DNA of 11,160 bases from CAYUCY01 sp964443525 (GTDB lineage: Bacteria; Pseudomonadota; Alphaproteobacteria; Caedimonadales; Caedimonadaceae), in assembly GCA_964443525.1 (NCBI GenBank), contig CAYUCY010000049.1, positions 1 through 11,160 of the forward strand. The letters run 5' to 3'. A program made the translations under genes and the position numbers. Positions within the stretch are counted from its first letter, which is position 1, and each line of letters begins with the position of its first letter. This document shows positions 7,708 to 11,160 of the stretch, piece after piece. The notes under the pieces are model-generated. The model saw only the letters and a program-made list of their open reading frames with translations, ran no database searches and was not told the DNA's origin.

Positions 7708-8894
7708 GAGAGATCCTTGAAGGCGTTTTCTACTGCCCAGTCAAACCAAGGAAAGAGACGTTCCAAATCTTCGACCTGGACGGTGGGCCCGCACCACAGC
7801 CGAAAAGAAGGCTCCTTCGCCAGCATATGATTGATCACATCATACCCCGCCTTCTCTTGGGCAAGCTTTTCCCCAACAGATCTGACAAGCTGCCATTGAG
7901 CTTCCCGAGAAAGGGTCGGTTCTTTGTTCAAAAGAGGTTTGAAAGTTAAAGTGGAATAAGACCTGATCCGAGGATCGCTTACACAAAAATCCAAATAAGA
8001 GTTATCCCGAATCCAAGCCTCTGCGCGTTCGAAATTTATCCTTGCCTTTTGCGTGAGAGCTTTAATTCCACCTAAGGCTTCCGCCCACTTTAAGGCGTTT
8101 AAAATATCCTCAACGATGAGAAGGGATATGGTATTGAGGGTCATCCCTTCGAAAAGACGGCTGTTCACTTCTCCTTTATGGCGGAGCTTATAAAGATAAG
8201 GAATCGGCCAAGAAGGCTCATGGGTTTTAAGGTGTTCAAGGGCTCGAGGACCTAAAATAATGACACCCAGCCCCGCTTCACTCCCGAGTCCTTTCTGGAA
8301 TGAGAAAGAAACTGCATCGAGCTTTTTCCAAGGAAGGGGCATCACGAAAGCCGCCGAGGTTGCATCACACAGCACAAGACCTTCGCGAGAATCTCGAATC
8401 CAGTCAACTTCCGAATACATCACCCCTGACGTGCTTCCGTTCCAGACAAACACACAGTCCCGATCCGGCCGCACGCGCGTTACATCGGGTAAAGATCCGA
8501 ACTCTCCTTTGAGGGATGTTCCTTCAAGTTTAAGTTGATCAAAAACGTCCCCGATCCACCGATCTCCGAAGATATCCTGACTTAAAACATCAACGGCGCG
8601 CCTCCCGAGGAGATTCCAAAGAAGGGTTTCCGTTGCTCCTGTCGCGGAGCCTGAAATCAAGGCCAGCTCATATCCATTCGGAACTTCGAGAACTTTTCTC
8701 AAGAGAGCCGCCACCTCCCGAAGCTTTTCAAGACCGAGAGGAGACCTGTGTGATCTGCTGAGGGCAGCCGATTGAAGATCTGAAAGACTCCATCCGGGCG
8801 GCTTCGCACAGGGACCGGAGCAAAAATAGGGACGCTTTGGCTTTAGGCTTGGCTTTTCCAGGCCGTTTGTTCTCTTTGTTAAAAGATCATTCAT
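7704..8894 (-). CDS. serC: Phosphoserine aminotransferase (alphaproteobacterial type)
   Basis: SerC is a PLP enzyme that makes 3-phosphoserine from 3-phosphohydroxypyruvate and glutamate in serine synthesis, and it also serves pyridoxal phosphate synthesis. Counting from the chosen start (396 residues), visible motifs are CSGPCAKPPGWSL, SRSHRSPLGLEKLREV, SGSATGATE, WNGSTSG, CDATSAAF (Asp177 contacts the PLP ring) and FSFQKGLG with the Schiff-base Lys201. MTLNTISLLIVEDILNALKWA also matches the family. The ATG at 8894 has GGAG 8 bases upstream. An in-frame ATG at 8936 would add 14 residues but has no ribosome site and sits 3 bases after the GNAT stop, so I prefer 8894. The stop overlaps recJ. 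serA, the usual partner in many alphaproteobacteria, is absent from the window. Confidence 0.93.
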   Translation of the reverse strand: MNDLLTKRTNGLEKPSLKPKRPYFCSGPCAKPPGWSLSDLQSAALSRSHRSPLGLEKLREVAALLRKVLEVPNGYELALISGSATGATETLLWNLLGRRAVDVLSQDIFGDRWIGDVFDQLKLEGTSLKGEFGSLPDVTRVRPDRDCVFVWNGSTSGVMYSEVDWIRDSREGLVLCDATSAAFVMPLPWKKLDAVSFSFQKGLGSEAGLGVIILGPRALEHLKTHEPSWPIPYLYKLRHKGEVNSRLFEGMTLNTISLLIVEDILNALKWAEALGGIKALTQKARINFERAEAWIRDNSYLDFCVSDPRIRSYSTLTFKPLLNKEPTLSREAQWQLVRSVGEKLAQEKAGYDVINHMLAKEPSFRLWCGPTVQVEDLERLFPWFDWAVENAFKDLS

Positions 8895-8902
8895 CTTTTC
8901 CG

Positions 8903-8906
8903 CTCC
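8903..8906 (-). promoter_or_regulatory. Ribosome binding site deciding the serC start
   Basis: On the minus strand GGAG (complement of 8903-8906) stands 8 bases before the ATG at 8894. The alternative ATG at 8936 has nothing comparable, which favours the shorter serC. Confidence 0.45.
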
Positions 8907-8939
8907 GATTTTCTTGCTCACCAAAATTGATCTCATATT

Positions 8940-9394
8940 TCATGATCGGCGCCTATGGCCCGGCAAGGTCGTCATAGGCCGCTGATCGATCACAACCGCT
9001 CCCATGAACTCATAGAAGGATTGAGAATGAGGGTCAGACCAAAAGATGAATTCTGTCCAACCTTTCTTCTTGGCTTGAGAAGTGCAATGTTCCCAAAGAA
9101 GACGCCCATACCCTTTTCCGATCCGCGCAACATCCAGAAAAAATAAATCCAGCAAACAGGCTTTTCTTCTATTTTAAAAGAATAGTATCCGATGATTCCT
9201 CTGGAATCTCCTACTATAAAGCCGAAAGCGTCCTCAAAATAGGATGCATCGTCTACCCTGTGAGAACTCATAAATCGATCGAGAGCCTCTTTCTCATACC
9301 TCCAATACCCTGTCCCCTCTCGCATTAATTTGTTCATGAGAGGTAAATCGGATGGCCTGAGAGGCCTAAAAGCAATTTCCCGAATGTTGACCAT
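8940..9394 (-). pseudogene. GNAT family N-acetyltransferase, split by a -1 frameshift
   Basis: The first frame (9394 to a stop at 8990) encodes MVNIREIAFRPLRPSDLPLM through GIIGYYSFKIEEKPVCW, the N-terminal half of a GNAT domain, then degenerates into unrelated sequence. The homology resumes one base over. LFFLDVARIGKGYGRLLWEH is motif A with the acetyl-CoA-binding GKGYG loop, DPHSQSFYEFMGAVV is motif B, and the stop is at 8940-8942. Joined, the halves give about 151 residues, a normal GNAT length. The second frame has a TAA just upstream (within TTTAAA), so the crossing lies between about 9180 and 9137. The run T-TTT-TTC (complement of 9143-9137) lies in this interval. The first-frame product alone lacks the acetyl-CoA site and should be inactive. 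The acyl acceptor is unknown. The start ATG is preceded by AGAGGG. It is the first gene of the serC-recJ-comF-grx unit. Confidence 0.8.
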
Positions 9395-9471
9395 TGCCCT
9401 CTTTCGTCTCTTTCCTACTATTGTGTCGATTAATCTAGCTCATTCACGTGGGAAGTTCTAGACTGAGCATG
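9395..9471. other. Divergent intergenic region between the GNAT gene and the phosphotransferase gene
   Basis: These bases lie between two divergent starts and must hold the promoter of the minus-strand unit or of the phosphotransferase gene, unless transcription reads in from outside. I see the palindromes GATTAATC (9428-9435) and CACGTG (9445-9450), but no convincing -35/-10 pair on either strand. Confidence 0.3.
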
Positions 9472-9477
9472 AGGAGG
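9472..9477 (+). promoter_or_regulatory. Shine-Dalgarno fixing the phosphotransferase start
   Basis: AGGAGG is 9 bases before the ATG at 9487. The frame is open from a GTG at 9448 and has an ATG at 9469, but neither has a ribosome site. The residues they would add (MRRRFF) are simply the Shine-Dalgarno region read in frame. Confidence 0.65.
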
Positions 9478-9486
9478 AGATTTTTT

Positions 9487-10386
9487 ATGGGGGGTAAGAT
9501 AAACGAGTTTTTGGTCAGGGAACTTTTGTTGGAACAATTTCCGCAGTGGGCACCCCTTCCTCTCAAGCCCGTTCCCGTGAACAGCATCGACAACAGAAGT
9601 TTTCGTTTGGGAACCGATAAAGTTGTGAGACTTCCCAGTGCTGAAAAATATGCAGCTCAAGTTCAAAAAGAACAAGTGTGGCTACCCAAACTGGCCCCGC
9701 ATCTCTCGGTTTCAATCCCGGAGCCTTTAGCGCAAGGGAGACCAACCGAGAAGTTTCCCCGGACCTGGTCCATTTATCGATGGATTGAGGGAGAAAGCGC
9801 GAATACCCTCTCTTTGAGCAAAGATCAATTAGAGGCTCTGGCTGCAGATCTTAGCGCTTTTTTGAAAGAATTTCACAAAGTTGATCCCTCAAAAGGTCCT
9901 GAACCGGGGGCCCATAATTTCTTCCGGGGCGCTCCTCCTTCCGTCTACGATGAGGAAGCAAGAGCAAGTATTTCGAGTCTCCGTGACCGGATTGATGCTG
10001 ATCAAGCCCTCGCCGTTTGGGAGAGGGCTATCGATTCCTACTGGAACAAGGGCCCTGTGTGGATCCACGGCGACTTTGCAAGCGGTAATATTCTTCTGAA
10101 AGAGAATCGTCTGATAGCCGTCATCGACTTCGGTTGTATGGGGATCGGGGACCCTGCTTGTGATCTTGTCATCACCTGGACCTTTCTCAAGGGTAAGGCC
10201 CGAAAAATTTTTAAAGACCGATTAAGTATGGATGGAGACACCTGGGCAAGAGCACGCGGCTGGGCCTTGTGGAAAGCTTGCCTTGAACTGAAAAAACATA
10301 AAGATCCGTCAAGCTCCGAGGCAAAAGAGCATCGATCCCTCCTCAATGACATCCTCCTCGATTCTTCCGATGCGTTTTTTCCTTAG
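9487..10386 (+). CDS. Aminoglycoside phosphotransferase (APH) family protein
   Basis: This 299-residue kinase-like phosphotransferase belongs to the APH superfamily. The N-lobe has VNSIDNRSFRLG and KVVRLP, with Arg where many kinases have Lys. The catalytic loop is VWIHGDFASGNILL, with His194, Asp196 and Asn201. VIDFG supplies the metal-binding Asp214, and IGDPACDLVITW follows. The segment DTWARARGWALWKA near the C-terminus and PRTWSIYRWIEGE in the hinge resemble a widespread group annotated as aminoglycoside phosphotransferase family proteins. All catalytic residues are present, so it is probably active. The substrate is not shown: it could be an antibiotic or an ordinary metabolite hydroxyl, and family members of this type are often not proven resistance enzymes. 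It stands alone between the divergent GNAT gene and trcR, and no mobile element flanks it. Confidence 0.87.
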   Translation: MGGKINEFLVRELLLEQFPQWAPLPLKPVPVNSIDNRSFRLGTDKVVRLPSAEKYAAQVQKEQVWLPKLAPHLSVSIPEPLAQGRPTEKFPRTWSIYRWIEGESANTLSLSKDQLEALAADLSAFLKEFHKVDPSKGPEPGAHNFFRGAPPSVYDEEARASISSLRDRIDADQALAVWERAIDSYWNKGPVWIHGDFASGNILLKENRLIAVIDFGCMGIGDPACDLVITWTFLKGKARKIFKDRLSMDGDTWARARGWALWKACLELKKHKDPSSSEAKEHRSLLNDILLDSSDAFFP

Positions 10387-10423
10387 AAGGGCTTGCCGCA
10401 TGTCTCAAGTACTTCCTTGTAAC

Positions 10424-10453
10424 TTGTTCTTTCTTTTTTGAATCAAATATGAT
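10424..10453 (+). promoter_or_regulatory. Candidate promoter of trcR
   Basis: TTGTTC (10424-10429) and TATGAT (10448-10453) form a weak -35 and a good -10 with an 18-base spacer, ending 40 bases before the trcR start. A T-rich stretch lies between them. The gap after the phosphotransferase stop (10387-10493) contains no other clear signal. Confidence 0.35.
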
Positions 10454-10481
10454 TGTATGGATCAGTTTTCATTTTAAGGAT

Positions 10482-10486
10482 AGGAG
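10482..10486 (+). promoter_or_regulatory. Shine-Dalgarno deciding the trcR start
   Basis: AGGAG lies 7 bases before the ATG at 10494. An in-frame ATG at 10449 has no ribosome site and overlaps the candidate -10 box. Confidence 0.6.
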
Positions 10487-10493
10487 ACCGTCC

Positions 10494-11021
10494 ATGTCAG
10501 CACCCCTTATGCCAAAAGCAACGGCGCTCTGGCTCATTGAAAATTCGACGCTGACGTTCGAGCAGATTGCGGATTTTTGCGGCCTTCATATCGTGGAAAT
10601 TCAAGCCATTGCGGATGGGGAAATTAGCAGTAGTCTCGTCCCTTTTGACCCAATCCTGAATGGACAGCTCACGGCTGAAGAAATCGGTCGGTGCGAGAAA
10701 GATTCAACGGCTCGTCTGGTTTTATCGGCCCTTCCCGCCGTCATGGAGAAAAAACTGAAGAAGGGAGGCCATTACACCCCTGTCTCCTTGCGTAAAGACC
10801 GCCCGAACGGCATTGCCTGGATGCTGAAAAATTATCCGGATGTGTCCGATGCAGCTATTTGCAGGCTTCTGGGGACCACAAAAGCAACCCTCGATGCCGT
10901 GCGTAATAAGACCCACTGGAACGCTCCCAACATTAAGCCAGGCAACCCGGTCACGTTGGGTCTCTGCAGCCAAAAAGCTCTTGATGAAACCCTCGTTGCG
11001 GCGGGCATTAAGACGTCTTGA
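10494..11021 (+). CDS. trcR: DUF1013 family cell-cycle transcriptional regulator TrcR
   Basis: This 175-residue protein belongs to the DUF1013 family, found in alphaproteobacteria and now annotated as cell-cycle transcriptional regulator TrcR. The strongly conserved opening MSAPLMPKATALWLIENSTL runs into a helix-turn-helix-like segment, TFEQIADFCGLHIVEIQAIA (21-40). FDPILNGQLTAEEIGRCEKD (51-70) is another family hallmark. After a basic linker come HYTPVSLRKDRPNGIAWMLK (93-112) and a second helix-turn-helix-like part, SDAAICRLLGTTKATLDAVR (118-137), then THWNAPNIKP and NPVTLGLCSQ. Two such elements imply DNA or promoter contact, which is inference. The frame continues upstream to 10449, but that part lacks similarity and the ribosome site supports 10494. 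It is monocistronic as far as can be seen. Confidence 0.92.
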   Translation: MSAPLMPKATALWLIENSTLTFEQIADFCGLHIVEIQAIADGEISSSLVPFDPILNGQLTAEEIGRCEKDSTARLVLSALPAVMEKKLKKGGHYTPVSLRKDRPNGIAWMLKNYPDVSDAAICRLLGTTKATLDAVRNKTHWNAPNIKPGNPVTLGLCSQKALDETLVAAGIKTS

Positions 11022-11053
11022 GAAGATACGTTTCAAGGGCGATAGAGTGACGC

Positions 11054-11080
11054 TTCCTAGCATTTTGATAAAATTAGGAA
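11054..11080 (+). terminator. Bulged hairpin downstream of trcR
   Basis: TTCCTA (11054-11059) and ATTTT (11062-11066) pair with AAAAT (11070-11074) and TAGGAA (11075-11080) around a GAT loop. This makes an 11-pair stem with a two-base bulge, 33 bases after the trcR stop. The stem is AT-rich and no T run follows on either strand, so it could slow 3' decay rather than terminate transcription. Confidence 0.35.
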
Positions 11081-11160
11081 ATTCCGGCTTAGTATACTAG
11101 CTACATGTTTAGTTCCAGAGTGTGATGGGATGGATTTAATTTAAAACGTTCAGGTTCTTT

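Overview
This window looks like chromosomal housekeeping DNA from an alphaproteobacterium, possibly a deep-branching one. The strongest lineage markers are a gene of the alphaproteobacterial DUF1013/TrcR cell-cycle regulator family at the right end and a phosphoserine aminotransferase of the SGPCAK/RPGWS type common in that class. A comF-glutaredoxin pair, also familiar from alphaproteobacteria, fits. GC content is moderate and coding density is high. I saw no insertion sequences, CRISPR arrays, phage genes or RNA genes, and no gene-free stretch longer than about 180 bases.

Left part, plus strand: the last codons of an unidentified gene (to 107), an enoyl-CoA hydratase-fold protein best read as 3-hydroxyisobutyryl-CoA hydrolase (162-1247), and a complete mfd transcription-repair coupling factor (1310-4768). 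A 178-base convergent gap (4769-4946) holds terminator-like inverted repeats.

Middle part, minus strand, transcribed right to left: a GNAT acetyltransferase interrupted by a frameshift (9394-8940), serC (from 8894), recJ (from 7707), comF (from 5935) and a monothiol-size, dithiol-motif glutaredoxin (from 5201). serC/recJ and recJ/comF overlap by the four bases ATGA, and comF and the glutaredoxin gene are 8 bases apart. This is therefore very likely one transcription unit mixing serine biosynthesis, DNA repair, a ComF phosphoribosyltransferase-like protein and thiol redox.

Right part, plus strand: an APH-fold phosphotransferase (9487-10386), divergent from the GNAT gene, and trcR (10494-11021), which has its own candidate promoter. 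After trcR come a bulged hairpin and short palindromes. A short open frame on the minus strand at the right edge could be the tail of a convergent gene.

Two DNA-repair proteins (Mfd and RecJ) lie in opposite, converging units, but nothing in the sequence ties them into one system. The one unusual point is the GNAT gene. Its two reading frames meet at a correctly phased T-TTT-TTC heptamer, so a fresh frameshift mutation, a homopolymer sequencing error and programmed -1 frameshifting are all possible. I do not see a convincing undescribed multi-gene system here.
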